From contig CP014326.1 in assembly GCA_001560895.1 (NCBI GenBank), positions 1,252,001-1,316,000 of the forward strand: DNA of 64,000 bases. Direction: 5' to 3'. The notes under the pieces are model-generated. The model was not told the origin of the DNA and did not search any database. It worked only from the letters and a program-made list of their open reading frames with translations. Below, one piece after another: positions 51,189 to 61,109 of this stretch; position 1 is the first letter of the stretch, and each line of letters starts with the position of its first letter. This DNA is from Streptococcus mitis. Its GTDB lineage: Bacteria > Bacillota > Bacilli > Lactobacillales > Streptococcaceae. Both the position numbers and the translations under genes were made by a program.

Positions 51189-51776
51189 TTATTCCACTAT
51201 CTTTTCTTTACACATATTGATAAAGTACTGGTGCAAACGCACATCATCAGTCAATTCTGGATGAAAAGAAGTTACCAACATATTTTTTTCTTGGGCTGCA
51301 ACGATTTGATCTTCAACTGTTGCTAGAATTTCTACACCCTCTCCAACACTGCTGATAATCGGACCACGAATAAAAGTCATTGGAATCTTACCAACTCCCT
51401 TACATTCTGCTTCCGTATAGAAACTCCCTAGTTGGCGCCCATAGGCATTGCGCTCGACCACCATATCCATAGTTCCAAGATGACTTTCTTTCTGAGAAAT
51501 GATTTCCTTAGCCAGCAAAATCAAGCCAGCACAGGTTCCAAACACTGGTAAGCCAGATAGAATTTCTTCTCGGATAGGAATCAACATGTTCTGGTCACGT
51601 AAGAGCTTGCCCATGGTTGTAGATTCCCCACCAGGTAATATCAAACCCGACAAGTCACTCTGATCTTGCTGAAAATCATCTAGATTTCTGATTTCAACAC
51701 TCTCGACACCTAATTGATCTAGTACTTTTGCATGTTCTGCAAAGGCACCTTGCAAAGCCAATATTCCGATTTTCAT
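51189..51776 (-). CDS. pdxT: Pyridoxal 5'-phosphate synthase glutaminase subunit
   Basis: 195-residue class I glutaminase. Nucleophile Cys82 in V-F-G-T-C-A-G-L; the late H-P-E-L gives the His/Glu of the triad; N-terminal [12 protein letters not shown] and L-P-G-G-E-S-T-T-M are typical PdxT motifs. It supplies ammonia to PdxS for direct PLP synthesis. Directly abuts pdxS (stop and start adjacent). Confidence 0.96.
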   Translation of the reverse strand: MKIGILALQGAFAEHAKVLDQLGVESVEIRNLDDFQQDQSDLSGLILPGGESTTMGKLLRDQNMLIPIREEILSGLPVFGTCAGLILLAKEIISQKESHLGTMDMVVERNAYGRQLGSFYTEAECKGVGKIPMTFIRGPIISSVGEGVEILATVEDQIVAAQEKNMLVTSFHPELTDDVRLHQYFINMCKEKIVE

Positions 51777-52652
51777 CTATTTTCCTCGCTCAGCCATGAG
51801 AATTTGGATTTCATTTTCATTGATACCAACCATGGCTTCTCCTAAATCTTCAGAGATTTGAGCTAGGATTTGAGGATTACGGAAGTTAGTCACAGCCTTA
51901 ACAATAGCACTCGCTCGTTTAACAGGATCTCCTGACTTGAAAATACCTGAACCGACAAATACACCTTCTGCCCCTAATTGCATCATTAGCGCAGCATCTG
52001 CTGGCGTTGCAACACCTCCAGCCGCAAAGTTTACAACTGGCAATTTTCCATGTTCATGAACATATTGAACCAATTCTACAGGAACTTGCAAGTCCTTAGC
52101 AGCAACATAAAGTTCGTCCTCACGTAGATTTTGAATGCGGCGAATTTCCTGATTCATCATTCGCATATGGCGAACAGCTTGGACGATATCTCCTGTACCT
52201 GGTTCTCCTTTTGTACGAATCATAGAAGCACCTTCAGCGATACGACGCAAGGCTTCACCCAAATCCTTAGCACCACAGACAAAAGGAACTTGGAATTCTT
52301 TCTTGTCCACATGGAAACGGTCATCAGCTGGAGATAGAACTTCACTCTCATCGATATAGTCAATTTCAATAGCCTCTAAAATCTGAGCTTCCACAAAATG
52401 CCCGATTCTGACCTTGGCCATTACTGGAATGCTAACCGCTTCTTGGATTTCCTTAATCATCTTTGGATCACTCATACGAGAAACACCACCAGCTGCACGA
52501 ATATCAGCCGGAATTCGTTCCAAGGCCATAACAGCTGCCGCACCAGCTGCCTCTGCAATACGGGCCTGTTCAGGATTTTGCACATCCATAATAACCCCGC
52601 CTTTAAGCATCTGTGCCAAGTTTTTATTTAGTTCATAACGATTTTCAGTCAT
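51777..52652 (-). CDS. pdxS: Pyridoxal 5'-phosphate synthase lyase subunit
   Basis: 291 residues from the ATG at 52652 (GAGGA eight bases upstream); a start six codons earlier has no better RBS. TIM-barrel synthase with [22 protein letters not shown], the catalytic lysine in V-M-A-K-V-R-I-G-H and [12 protein letters not shown]. It condenses ribose-5-phosphate, glyceraldehyde-3-phosphate and ammonia into PLP with PdxT. Confidence 0.97.
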   Translation of the reverse strand: MTENRYELNKNLAQMLKGGVIMDVQNPEQARIAEAAGAAAVMALERIPADIRAAGGVSRMSDPKMIKEIQEAVSIPVMAKVRIGHFVEAQILEAIEIDYIDESEVLSPADDRFHVDKKEFQVPFVCGAKDLGEALRRIAEGASMIRTKGEPGTGDIVQAVRHMRMMNQEIRRIQNLREDELYVAAKDLQVPVELVQYVHEHGKLPVVNFAAGGVATPADAALMMQLGAEGVFVGSGIFKSGDPVKRASAIVKAVTNFRNPQILAQISEDLGEAMVGINENEIQILMAERGK

Positions 52653-52757
52653 TTGTTTTATCCTCATCATTTGTATTGGTAGCTACTATTTCATTTTAAG
52701 TCAGATTAGAAGGAATCACAAGATAAAAAAAGGATAATTGTGTGGGTACAGATTAGT

Positions 52758-52794
52758 TAAAAAACTATCTGACCGTTAATCAGGGCCAGATAGT
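52758..52794 (-). terminator. Intrinsic terminator of nox
   Basis: Minus-strand ACTATCTG (52787-52794) pairs with CAGATAGT (52764-52771), followed by T6. Nine bases after the nox stop. Confidence 0.88.
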
Positions 52795-52803
52795 TCATCA
52801 TTT

Positions 52804-54183
52804 TTATTTTTCAGCTGTGAGGGCAGCCATTGTGATGTAGTTGTATGGTTTGTTGAAGTGTGGCAAGAAGAATAGGTCTGTCAATGCCAATTTATCAATT
52901 GTTACATGCTCTTGGATAGCAAGTGAGAACATGTGGATTCCCATACTGATTGCAGAATCGTGTGAAACCATTTGTGCACCAAGAATTTCACGGCTATCTT
53001 TATCAAAGACAATCTTGATTGCTACTTCATGGTTATCATGTTTCATGAATTCTGGTTTTTGAAGATCGTTAAAGCCTGTTTCAGTTGCATTGTAACCTGC
53101 TGCTTTAGCTTTTTCAAGAGTCAAACCAGTTGAAACCATGTGAAGACCGTAGATAGAGATACCGTTTGAACCTTGAACACCGATTCCTTCCAATTCATGT
53201 CCACAAGCGTTGTATGCACCAACGATACCAGTACGAACAGCATTTGAAGCAAGAGCGATGTAGCTTGTGTCTTTACGAGCGTTGTCATAAACAGTCGCAC
53301 AGTCACCTACTGCGTAAACACCTGGGATAGATGTTTCTTGTTTCTTGTCTACAAGGAAGGCACCGTTACGGAAGAGTTCAATCTTACCATCAGCAAGGGC
53401 AGTGTTTGGACGGAAACCAACTGCAAGAACAACCATATCCACGTCAAAGCTTTCTTTGTCAGTAATCAAGCGTTCAACTTTACCGTCACCCTCGATTGCT
53501 TTAACAGTTTGACCAAGTGCCAAGCGGATGTTGTGGTCTTCCAAGTTCTTCGCCATCATTTGTGTGAAGTCTTTGTCATAGTAGCCGTTCAAGACAGTAT
53601 CAACGATATCAACAAGGACAACTTCTTTTCCAAGACGCTCAAAGGCTTCAGCAAGTTCAACACCGATGTAACCACCACCAACAACGGCGATACGGTCAAG
53701 GTGCTTGCTCTTGTCAGCAAGCTTATTGATAACTTCTTCAGCGTTTTGGTACAATTTAACGAATTGTACGTTTTCAAGAGTTGCTTTAAATTCGCGGTTC
53801 CCTTTAACAATTTCAACACCTTCGATTGGTGGCAAGATTGGTGTAGAACCTGTAGCGAAAATCAATTTCTCGTATGATTCTTTGTGCTCTTTTCCTTCAA
53901 CTTCTGCTGTAACTACTTTGTTATCGTAGTCGATTGAAAGAACAGGTGAGTTCATGTAAACTTTAGCACCTTTTGCTTCCAATTTTTCTTTATCAGAATA
54001 GAACAAGCCTTCAGCACCATCAATTTGTTCCCCAATCCAAAGGGCCATTCCACATCCTAGGAAAGAGATGTTAGAGTTTTGGTCAAATACAACGATTTCG
54101 TTCTCATTTCCAAAATTATCCAACATAGTATTAATACATGCTGTACCAGCGTGGTTAGCACCAACTACAACGATTTTACTCAT
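52804..54183 (-). CDS. nox: Water-forming NADH oxidase
   Basis: 459-residue flavoprotein that reduces oxygen to water with NADH, protecting a catalase-negative fermenter and regenerating NAD. The FAD motif is V-V-G-A-N-H-A-G-T (about 6-14), the redox-active cysteine is Cys44 in [10 protein letters not shown], and the NADH motif is [19 protein letters not shown] precedes the C-terminal dimerisation domain. Its promoter contains a perfect cre. Divergent from apbE across 308 bases. Confidence 0.96.
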   Translation of the reverse strand: MSKIVVVGANHAGTACINTMLDNFGNENEIVVFDQNSNISFLGCGMALWIGEQIDGAEGLFYSDKEKLEAKGAKVYMNSPVLSIDYDNKVVTAEVEGKEHKESYEKLIFATGSTPILPPIEGVEIVKGNREFKATLENVQFVKLYQNAEEVINKLADKSKHLDRIAVVGGGYIGVELAEAFERLGKEVVLVDIVDTVLNGYYDKDFTQMMAKNLEDHNIRLALGQTVKAIEGDGKVERLITDKESFDVDMVVLAVGFRPNTALADGKIELFRNGAFLVDKKQETSIPGVYAVGDCATVYDNARKDTSYIALASNAVRTGIVGAYNACGHELEGIGVQGSNGISIYGLHMVSTGLTLEKAKAAGYNATETGFNDLQKPEFMKHDNHEVAIKIVFDKDSREILGAQMVSHDSAISMGIHMFSLAIQEHVTIDKLALTDLFFLPHFNKPYNYITMAALTAEK

Positions 54184-54221
54184 AGAAAAATTCCTACCTT
54201 CAATTTTAAATTTACTCTTCT

Positions 54222-54250
54222 AGTATAACATTTACTGTTAGCGTTTACAA
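54222..54250 (-). promoter_or_regulatory. nox promoter with overlapping cre site
   Basis: Minus-strand -35 TTGTAA (54245-54250), 17-bp spacer, -10 TATACT (54222-54227) with TGT before it. TGTAAACGCTAACA (54236-54249) matches the cre consensus completely and overlaps the -35 and spacer, so CcpA should act on nox. Confidence 0.8.
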
Positions 54251-54372
54251 GAGTTTTGCTAATTTTCCCGATTTTTTTGTAAAAAAATGTAAATAATCTG
54301 TATTTTATCAGCCTTTCTTACAATTACTCTTTATTTTCTGAGCATATTTCTTGACATCTTTACAAATTTTAT

Positions 54373-54401
54373 TTGTGAAAACGCTGACTTTATGGTATGC
54401 T
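54373..54401 (+). promoter_or_regulatory. Promoter of the apbE-flavin reductase operon with cre-like site
   Basis: TTGTGA (54373-54378), 17-bp spacer, TATGCT (54396-54401) with TGG before it. TGAAAACGCTGACT (54376-54389) matches the cre consensus at all but the last position. About 90 bases of leader follow before apbE; no other gene or structure was seen in the gap to nox. Confidence 0.65.
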
Positions 54402-54491
54402 AGTATCATGGAAAGAAAATGTAAGGGGTTAAATGTAATATAAATTTACTATATTTCAGCCTTCTTTTCACAAGAGAAAGGAGTTGGTAGC

Positions 54492-55415
54492 TTGCCTCTT
54501 AGTTCACATTCCGAACGGCTAATGGGGACTACTATCACTATTTCATTAGTAGATGAGCAAGCAGATAGCTTGCTCCAAAAATCCTTTGATTTGCTCAAAG
54601 AGTTAGAATACCGCTTCAATGCCAATAGCCAAGAGTCTGAGTTGATGGAAATCAATCATCAAGCTGGAATAGCTCCAGTCAAAGTTCATCCTGATTTGTT
54701 TGAATTGATTTCACTTGGATTAGATCATAGCTTAGCGCCCTCTAGCCACCTAAACATCAGTATTGGTCCACTAATTCAAACTTGGCGCATCGGTTTTTCA
54801 GATGCCAAAGTTGCCCAACCTCAGGAAATCGAAGAGGTTCTCCCTTTAATCAATCCTCATTATATCGAGTTAGATTCTTCTACTTCTACTGTGTTTCTAA
54901 AACAGAAAGGAATGAAGATAGACCTAGGTTGTTTAGCCAAGGGTTATAGTGCCGATAAGGTTGCCCAATTTCTTAGAGAAGAGGGAGTAACATCTGCCTT
55001 GATTAATCTGGGAGGGAATATCCTGACCATTGGAAAAAATCAGGCAAGAGGAAATCAACCTTGGCAAATCGGGATTCAAGACCCAGCTAATCCGAGGGGA
55101 AATCACTTAATGACCATCCCTGTTGTCGATAAATCTGTCGTGACTTCAGGCATTTATGAACGTCACCTGACTGTCGATGGAAAAGACTACCATCACATTT
55201 TTGACAGCCAAACAGGCTATCCTGTTGAAACGGAACTTGCTAGTCTAACAATCATCTCTGATAAATCAGTCGATGGTGAAATCTGGACAACTCGTCTCTT
55301 TGGAGAAAGACCCGCTTCTATCCTCTGGCAAGTCGAAAGTTTGGAGGGTATCGAAGCTATCCTCATCGATAAAGAAGGTCACCTAAGCTGCTCTTCAGGA
55401 ATTCCTACTCTATAG
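54492..55415 (+). CDS. apbE: ApbE-family FAD:protein FMN transferase
   Basis: 307 residues with a TTG start at 54492 (AAAGGAG eight bases upstream). Characteristic motifs: M-G-T-T-I-T-I near the N-terminus, E-Y-R-F-N-A-N-S (F-x-x-x-x-x-S-E substrate region), D-L-G-C-L-A-K-G-Y-S-A-D, L-I-N-L-G-G-N-I, and H-H-I-F-D-S-Q-T-G-Y-P. ApbE proteins attach FMN through a phosphoester to Ser/Thr of partner proteins, using FAD and Mg. There is no signal peptide or lipobox, unlike most exported ApbEs, so a cytoplasmic target is expected. The likely target is the product of the third gene of this operon. Confidence 0.93.
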   Translation: MPLSSHSERLMGTTITISLVDEQADSLLQKSFDLLKELEYRFNANSQESELMEINHQAGIAPVKVHPDLFELISLGLDHSLAPSSHLNISIGPLIQTWRIGFSDAKVAQPQEIEEVLPLINPHYIELDSSTSTVFLKQKGMKIDLGCLAKGYSADKVAQFLREEGVTSALINLGGNILTIGKNQARGNQPWQIGIQDPANPRGNHLMTIPVVDKSVVTSGIYERHLTVDGKDYHHIFDSQTGYPVETELASLTIISDKSVDGEIWTTRLFGERPASILWQVESLEGIEAILIDKEGHLSCSSGIPTL

Positions 55416-55474
55416 AAACAAATATTTCAATGGAGTTTTAAAATCGTATTATGTAAAAAGAGAAAGGAAATCTC

Positions 55475-56080
55475 ATGTTAAAACTTATTGCTATTGTTGG
55501 AACAAATTCAAAACGTTCTACAAACCGTCAATTGCTTCAATACATGCAAAAACACTTTGCTGACAAAGCTGAAATTGAACTTGTTGAAATCAAGGACATT
55601 CCTGTCTTTAACAAGCCAGCTGACAAGCAAGTACCTGCTGAAATTCTGGAAATTGCTGCTAAAATTGAAGAGGCCGATGGCGTTATTATCGGTACTCCTG
55701 AGTACGACCACTCTATCCCAGCTGTTTTGATGAGCGCTCTTGCTTGGCTGTCATATGGTATTTACCCACTTTTGAACAAACCAATCATGATTACAGGTGC
55801 TTCTTACGGTACACTTGGTTCATCACGCGCCCAATTACAACTTCGTCAAATCTTAAACGCACCAGAAATCAAAGCAAGTGTCCTTCCTGATGAATTCTTG
55901 CTTTCACACTCTCTTCAAGCCTTTAATCCAAGTGGAGATCTAGTAGATCTTGATGTTATTAAAAAACTGGATGCCACTTTTGACGACTTCCGTATCTTTG
56001 TAAAAATTACAGAAAAATTGCGTAACGCACAAGCACTACTTCGCAAAGATGCTGAAGAATTTGACTGGGAAAATTTGTAA
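55475..56080 (+). CDS. NADPH-dependent FMN reductase family protein
   Basis: 201 residues, flavodoxin-like fold. I-V-G-T-N-S-K-R-S-T-N-R-Q-L-L near the N-terminus binds the FMN phosphate, and G-V-I-I-G-T-P-E-Y-D-H-S-I-P-A is the family signature (G-T-P-E-Y). It reduces FMN or small electron acceptors with NAD(P)H. It is 60 bases after apbE and 18 before a longer paralog, preceded by GAAAGGAAA. It probably feeds electrons to, or forms a dimer with, the fusion protein downstream. Confidence 0.88.
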   Translation: MLKLIAIVGTNSKRSTNRQLLQYMQKHFADKAEIELVEIKDIPVFNKPADKQVPAEILEIAAKIEEADGVIIGTPEYDHSIPAVLMSALAWLSYGIYPLLNKPIMITGASYGTLGSSRAQLQLRQILNAPEIKASVLPDEFLLSHSLQAFNPSGDLVDLDVIKKLDATFDDFRIFVKITEKLRNAQALLRKDAEEFDWENL

Positions 56081-56098
56081 GATAGGAGACCAAAAAGA

Positions 56099-57337
56099 AT
56101 GAAATTTGTTGGACTTGTAGGATCAAACTACGATCAATCATACAACCGTAAACTCTTGGAATTCATCCGCCGTCACTTCAAACTCAAATTTGAATTAGAA
56201 GTCCTCGAAATTGACGAAGTTCCAATGTTTAACCAAGACGAAAAATGGGATGAAAGCTTCCAATTGCGTCTCTTGTATAACAGAATTACACGTGCTGATG
56301 GTGTCATTATTGCGACTCCTGAGCACAACCACACAATCTCAGCTTCTCTTAAATCTGTTCTTGAATGGCTTTCATACGAAGTTCATCCATTTGAAAACAA
56401 ACCAGTCATGATTGTGGGTGCTTCTTACTACGACCAAGGTACTTCTCGTGCCCAAGTTCACCTTCGTAAGATTCTTGACGCTCCAGGTGTCAATGCCTAC
56501 ACTCTTCCAGGTAACGAATTCCTCCTTGGTAAAGCCAAAGAAGCTTTTGACGCTGAGGGCAATATCACAAATGAAGGAACTATTAATTTCCTTGAAACAT
56601 GTTTAGACAACTTTGTAAAATATGTGGGAGTCGTTTCAAAATTGAAAAAACCAAAACCAATCGCACCAGAAGATTTATATTGTACAAATCCAATCGCAAC
56701 TACCATTCAAGGAGTTGACCCTGATGATCCTGAATGGGTAGAAAAAGCAGCTGAGCTTGTTGGAGCTGTTTCCGGAGATACTTACGTTAAATTAGACCAC
56801 GGTATCTTGACAGTTAACCAAATTGATATGTTCTTGAAGGCAATGCCATTTGAGTTGACATTTGCAGATGATAATAACCAATTCTTGTACTTTAATAACG
56901 CACATCAAGATCCAAATACAATGTTTGGTAAACGTGTACGTGCTCAATCAGGAAACCGTTTAGGAACTGTACACGGTTCATTGCCAGACTCTAGAATGAA
57001 AAACGTTGAATGGGTTGTCGGCGTATTGCGTAACGGGGATCAAGAATATGTCCGTACAATTGTGCCAGGAACACCAGAAGGCGTTATTAATACCCATAAT
57101 TACCAAGCAATGTACTATCCAGATGGTTCATATGCCGGAATTAATGAAATCATCTTTAATTTCCAACCATGGCTTGACTGGTACCTCAATACAACTGGTC
57201 AACGTCTAGTTGGTGGAAATGCTGCAGCTCCTGCTGGAGGACATGGCGGAGCAGATGCTACATCTGGAGCTTCTGATGCAGGTGATGCTGGAAGTCACGG
57301 TGGTAGCGCAGACGCTACATCTGGAGCAAGTAACTAA
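56099..57337 (+). CDS. FMN reductase / PAS-like fusion with C-terminal ApbE flavinylation motifs
   Basis: 412 residues in three parts. Residues 1-185 are an FMN-reductase domain (V-G-L-V-G-S-N-Y-D-Q-S-Y-N-R, G-V-I-I-A-T-P-E-H-N-H-T-I). Residues about 215-365 look like a PAS_10/DUF438-type sensor or binding domain (P-F-E-L-T-F-A-D-D-N-N-Q-F-L-Y-F-N-N, F-G-K-R-V). Residues 372-412 are a flexible Gly/Ala/His tail with two copies of D-A-T-S-G-A-S (386-392 and 405-411). That repeat fits the Dxx(S/T)GA(S/T) consensus for covalent FMN attachment by ApbE. No signal peptide. An intrinsic terminator follows. The function is probably a soluble NAD(P)H-driven redox protein; the acceptor is unknown. Confidence 0.82.
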   Translation: MKFVGLVGSNYDQSYNRKLLEFIRRHFKLKFELEVLEIDEVPMFNQDEKWDESFQLRLLYNRITRADGVIIATPEHNHTISASLKSVLEWLSYEVHPFENKPVMIVGASYYDQGTSRAQVHLRKILDAPGVNAYTLPGNEFLLGKAKEAFDAEGNITNEGTINFLETCLDNFVKYVGVVSKLKKPKPIAPEDLYCTNPIATTIQGVDPDDPEWVEKAAELVGAVSGDTYVKLDHGILTVNQIDMFLKAMPFELTFADDNNQFLYFNNAHQDPNTMFGKRVRAQSGNRLGTVHGSLPDSRMKNVEWVVGVLRNGDQEYVRTIVPGTPEGVINTHNYQAMYYPDGSYAGINEIIFNFQPWLDWYLNTTGQRLVGGNAAAPAGGHGGADATSGASDAGDAGSHGGSADATSGASN

Positions 57338-57344
57338 TACTTTT

Positions 57345-57368
57345 AGGAACCATCTTGGTTCCTTTTTA
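57345..57368 (+). terminator. Intrinsic terminator of the apbE operon
   Basis: AGGAACCA (57345-57352) pairs with TGGTTCCT (57356-57363), three-base loop, then T4. Seven bases after the stop codon. Confidence 0.9.
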
Positions 57369-57374
57369 AGTGAC

Positions 57375-57407
57375 AAAAGACTAGCAATTTGTGTTTGCTA
57401 GTCTTTT
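57375..57407. other. Perfect 13-bp hairpin between converging genes
   Basis: AAAAGACTAGCAA (57375-57387) pairs perfectly with TTGCTAGTCTTTT (57395-57407). The arm itself ends in TTTT, so it may be a second, bidirectional terminator for the apbE operon and the minus-strand DUF896 gene. Confidence 0.65.
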
Positions 57408-57455
57408 GGTTATTATTTCATCTATCTTTATTAAAGTTAGATGCAGAAAATTATA

Positions 57456-57713
57456 TTATGAATTTGGGTCATCGAGACTACGACCGTGTAAACCTTTTTC
57501 ACGTTGGACTTGGCGTAGTTTTTCTGGTGTAACATCGTTTCCTTCTTCGTCCACAATTTTGATTCCCTCAATGTGGTGACGAACAGAGCGACGATAACCT
57601 TCGATGTACTCCTCACGTAGTTTAGCTTGTTCCACTTTTTCTTCTGGTGTCAAGCCTTCTGCTTTTTTCTTTTTAGCAAGCTCATTGATACGATCAATTT
57701 TTTTCTGATCCAT
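57456..57713 (-). CDS. DUF896 family small protein
   Basis: 85 residues, charged and helical: [13 protein letters not shown] followed by [16 protein letters not shown] and [12 protein letters not shown], the DUF896 (YnzC-like) signature. Members are small cytoplasmic proteins; YnzC has been linked to the SOS/LexA region in Bacillus, but the role is unclear. It lies downstream of glyS on the same strand, 41 bases away, and may share its transcript. Confidence 0.85.
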   Translation of the reverse strand: MDQKKIDRINELAKKKKAEGLTPEEKVEQAKLREEYIEGYRRSVRHHIEGIKIVDEEGNDVTPEKLRQVQREKGLHGRSLDDPNS

Positions 57714-57754
57714 TTCTTCTCCTTTGTGATAAGATAAAGTCCGTTTATCAAATT

Positions 57755-59791
57755 TTATTTAGTGTTAATTTGGTTAAAACGTGCAAGTTTAGCTGCTTTT
57801 TGAGTTAAATGAGACAAGATAGCCAAGCGATTTTGACGAACAGCCTGATCTTCTGCCATTACCATGGTATTTTCAAAGAAAGCATCAATAATTGGGCTAA
57901 GCGCAAAGAGTTGTTCTAATTGCTGACTTACAGCACCTGACAAAACGAGTGATTCTACTGCTTCTGCCAAGGCTTTCTCTTCTTCATTTTCAAAGAGAGC
58001 TGGATCAACTGTAGCAACTCCTTCTGCCTTCTCAGCCAAATTAAAGGCACGAGAAAGTGATTCAACAGATGGTTTAAAGTCTGCTCCCTTGCTTGCTTCT
58101 ACGAGAGCACTTGCTGCTTCCAACATATCTGCCACAACAAAGTTTGATCCTGCAAGAACGGCTTCCTTAATATCTTTTGGAGTAGAACCCATCATCTTAT
58201 CAACACGAGCCTTGATAAAATCCATAACCTCTGCCTTATTTTCATAAGTCAAGCTGTCAAATTTCAATGCATAAAGGCTATCAATCAGCTCATCCATAGC
58301 AATATGCCAACCAAAGGCATCCAAGATACGAACTACACCTTGAGTTGCACGACGAAGGGCATAAGGGTCATTAGAACCTGATGGAATCAAACCTACTGAG
58401 AAGAAACTCAAAATCGTATCCAATTTATCTGCAATGGCAAGCACTGCACCGACCTTACTCTCTGGAAGTTCTCCTTCGGCTGATGTAGGCATGTAGTGTT
58501 CACGAATAGCAGTTGCCACCGCTGGAGTTTCACCAGCAAGAAGGGCATATTTTTCACCCATAATTCCTTGGAGTTCGTCAAACTCACCAACCATACCTGT
58601 CAACAAGTCAAACTTGTAAATAGCAGCTGCACGGGCTAGGTCAATCGTTTCATCAGCTGACAAACCAGCTTTTTCTGCCAAGAGAATAGCAATCTGACCC
58701 GTACGAATCATGTGTTCACGAAGGGAACCAATTTTCTCATGGAAGGTCACATTGTTTAATTTTTCAACAAGATCAGAAATAACTAATTTTTGATCTTCAC
58801 GCCAGAAGAATTCACCGTCTTCCAAACGAGCTACCAAAACTTTTTCATTTCCTTTAATGACATTTTCCAAATGCTCTGCATTTCCGTTACGAACAGAAAT
58901 GAAGTTTGGCAATAGTTTTCCATCTTGATCACGGACAACAAAGTAACGTTGGTGTTCTTTCATCGAAGTCACCAAGACTTCTTCTGGAACTTCAAGGTAT
59001 TTAGCATCAAAACTTCCCATAAAGGCAGTTGGATATTCAACCAAGTTCAAGACTTCATTAAGCAAATCAGCATCAATTTCGATACGTACACCATGTTCAG
59101 CTTCGATTGCTTTGATTTGGTCAACAATCATTTGCTCACGTTCACGTGGATCTGCAATTACAAACTGAGCACGAAGGTCTTCTTCATAGCTCAATGCTGA
59201 CTGAATCTTAGTTTCTTTCCCCAAGAAACGGTGACCACGGCTCACACGACCTCCCTTGATATCAAGGAAATCCAAATCAAACTCTTCTTCATCTAGAAGA
59301 ACAGTCAAAGTGTGAACAGGACGAATGTATTCAAAACTATTTCCAGCCCAGTGCATGCTGACAGGGAAAGTCAATGACTTCAAGACATCTACAACACCAG
59401 GAACAATGGCTTCAACTGCTTGACCAATTTCTTCCTTGGTAACATAGACATATTCTTCACCCTTGATTTCACGGAATTCGATATCTTCAACCGTCAAGCC
59501 TTTTCCACGGACAAATCCTTGAGCTGCTTTAGTGAAGTTTCCATCACTATCCAAGGCAATTTTCTTGGCTGGCCCCTTAAAATCTTCTGTCAAATCAGAC
59601 TGTTTGTCTGCAAGACCAGTTACACGAACAGCCAAACGACGTGGTGTTGAGAAGGTCTGAATAGCTTCAAAAGACAGGCGGTTTTCCTTGAGAAAGGCTG
59701 CCATTTTTTCGCCTAGTTGTTTTTCACTTGGTGTGACAACATAGGCTGGTAATTCTTCAAGACCGAGTTCTACTAATAAGTTTTTTGTCAT
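57755..59791 (-). CDS. glyS: Glycyl-tRNA synthetase beta subunit
   Basis: 678 residues. N-terminal [13 protein letters not shown] and [10 protein letters not shown] are the GlyS signature. A middle B3/B4-like and HD-type region includes [11 protein letters not shown] and [12 protein letters not shown]; the C-terminal part is a DALR-like anticodon-binding domain. With GlyQ it forms the alpha2-beta2 enzyme that charges tRNA-Gly. It follows glyQ on the same strand but after 365 bases holding a BOX element. Confidence 0.97.
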   Translation of the reverse strand: MTKNLLVELGLEELPAYVVTPSEKQLGEKMAAFLKENRLSFEAIQTFSTPRRLAVRVTGLADKQSDLTEDFKGPAKKIALDSDGNFTKAAQGFVRGKGLTVEDIEFREIKGEEYVYVTKEEIGQAVEAIVPGVVDVLKSLTFPVSMHWAGNSFEYIRPVHTLTVLLDEEEFDLDFLDIKGGRVSRGHRFLGKETKIQSALSYEEDLRAQFVIADPREREQMIVDQIKAIEAEHGVRIEIDADLLNEVLNLVEYPTAFMGSFDAKYLEVPEEVLVTSMKEHQRYFVVRDQDGKLLPNFISVRNGNAEHLENVIKGNEKVLVARLEDGEFFWREDQKLVISDLVEKLNNVTFHEKIGSLREHMIRTGQIAILLAEKAGLSADETIDLARAAAIYKFDLLTGMVGEFDELQGIMGEKYALLAGETPAVATAIREHYMPTSAEGELPESKVGAVLAIADKLDTILSFFSVGLIPSGSNDPYALRRATQGVVRILDAFGWHIAMDELIDSLYALKFDSLTYENKAEVMDFIKARVDKMMGSTPKDIKEAVLAGSNFVVADMLEAASALVEASKGADFKPSVESLSRAFNLAEKAEGVATVDPALFENEEEKALAEAVESLVLSGAVSQQLEQLFALSPIIDAFFENTMVMAEDQAVRQNRLAILSHLTQKAAKLARFNQINTK

Positions 59792-59954
59792 GTTTTTTCC
59801 TTTACATTTTCTTCAATCTTTTTTGATATGCACCTTAGGTACTGGGGACGTCGCTAACTAACTTTGTAAGTCTGTATGGAAATCTAATGCAAAATTGATC
59901 AAGATTTCCAACAGTCTCATCAAAGTGGATTTAGCTGACTAATTTTTGAACCTA

Positions 59955-60060
59955 ATGCTCAATGAAAATCAAAGAGCAAACTAGGAAGCTAGCCGCAGGC
60001 TGTACTTGAGTACGGCAAGGTGAAGCTGACGTGGTTTGAATTTGATTTTTGAAGAGTATA
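59955..60060 (-). repeat. BOX element lacking boxB (boxA-C) between glyQ and glyS
   Basis: On the minus strand TATACTCTTCAAAAATCAAA, CAAACCACGTCAGCTTCACC and TTGCCGTACTCAAGTACAGC (boxA) run directly into CTGCGGCTAGCTTCCTAGTT and ATTTTCATTGAGCAT (boxC). There is no boxB. The rest of the 365-base glyQ-glyS gap has no gene or clear terminator. Confidence 0.92.
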
Positions 60061-60156
60061 AGGTTTCAAAAATCCCCACATAACAGTACGGCGGTGCATA
60101 TCCCTCTAGCAAGTCTACGACTTGCCTCTAACGATTTTAGAGCACAGTATTACTCA

Positions 60157-61074
60157 CTATTCTGCGTCTTCTGCTAGGAGTTTAGCTCGTGTTGCTTCAT
60201 CCAAAAGTGGGTAACCTAGGCGTTTGCGTTCTGCAACAAAGGTTTTGGCTACGACACGGGCTAAGTTACGGATACGGGCGATATAGCCTGCGCGCTCTGT
60301 TACAGATACGGCACCACGCGCATCAAGTAGGTTAAAGGTATGTGAACATTTGAGAACATAGTCATAGGCAGGGTGTACCAAGCCTTCTTCTAATGCACGA
60401 CCAGCTTCTTTTTCAAACTTGTCAAAGTTTTCAAGCAACATTTCTTGGTCAGAAATTTCAAACGAATATTTTGAGTGTTCATACTCAGGCTGGATAAAGA
60501 TTTCTCCGTATTTTACACCATCAGCCCACTCAATATCATAGACAGAGTCTACTTCTTGGATATAAGAAGCCAAGCGCTCCAAACCATAGGTAACTTCCGC
60601 AGTCACAGGGCCAGTTGCCAATCCACCAACTTGTTGGAAATAAGTGAACTGAGTAATTTCCATCCCATCAAGCCAAACTTCCCAACCAAGACCAGCTGAA
60701 CCAGTTGATGGGTTTTCCCAGTTGTCCTCAACGAAACGAATATCGTGTTCCAAAGGATTGATTCCCAATTTTTCCAAAGACTCAAGGTAAAGTTCTTGGA
60801 TATTTGATGGAGAAGGTTTCATGACCACTTGGAATTGGTGGTGTTGGTAGAGACGGTTAGGGTTTTCCCCGTAACGACCATCAGCAGGACGACGTGATGG
60901 CTCTACATAAGCCGCATTCCATGGCTCAGGTCCGATAGCGCGAAGGAAAGTGTAAGGACTCATTGTCCCCGCACCTTTTTCATTGTCATAAGCCTGCATG
61001 AGCATACAACCTTGGTCATTCCAAAATTGTTGCAAAGTAAGGATGATTTCCTGGAAAGTCAATTTTTTAGACAT
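60157..61074 (-). CDS. glyQ: Glycyl-tRNA synthetase alpha subunit
   Basis: 305 residues. [13 protein letters not shown] near the N-terminus, [19 protein letters not shown] and [20 protein letters not shown] are the catalytic class II core of GlyQ. It activates glycine and transfers it to tRNA-Gly with GlyS. It sits 35 bases downstream of a GFA-family gene, both behind a glycine T-box. Confidence 0.97.
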   Translation of the reverse strand: MSKKLTFQEIILTLQQFWNDQGCMLMQAYDNEKGAGTMSPYTFLRAIGPEPWNAAYVEPSRRPADGRYGENPNRLYQHHQFQVVMKPSPSNIQELYLESLEKLGINPLEHDIRFVEDNWENPSTGSAGLGWEVWLDGMEITQFTYFQQVGGLATGPVTAEVTYGLERLASYIQEVDSVYDIEWADGVKYGEIFIQPEYEHSKYSFEISDQEMLLENFDKFEKEAGRALEEGLVHPAYDYVLKCSHTFNLLDARGAVSVTERAGYIARIRNLARVVAKTFVAERKRLGYPLLDEATRAKLLAEDAE

Positions 61075-61109
61075 TATTTACTCCTTTAATTTATATTATC
61101 TTCTTAGAT

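Noticed and set aside
53338..53877. 179-residue plus-strand ORF opposite nox
   Set aside because: Mirror frame of conserved nox sequence; no independent signals.
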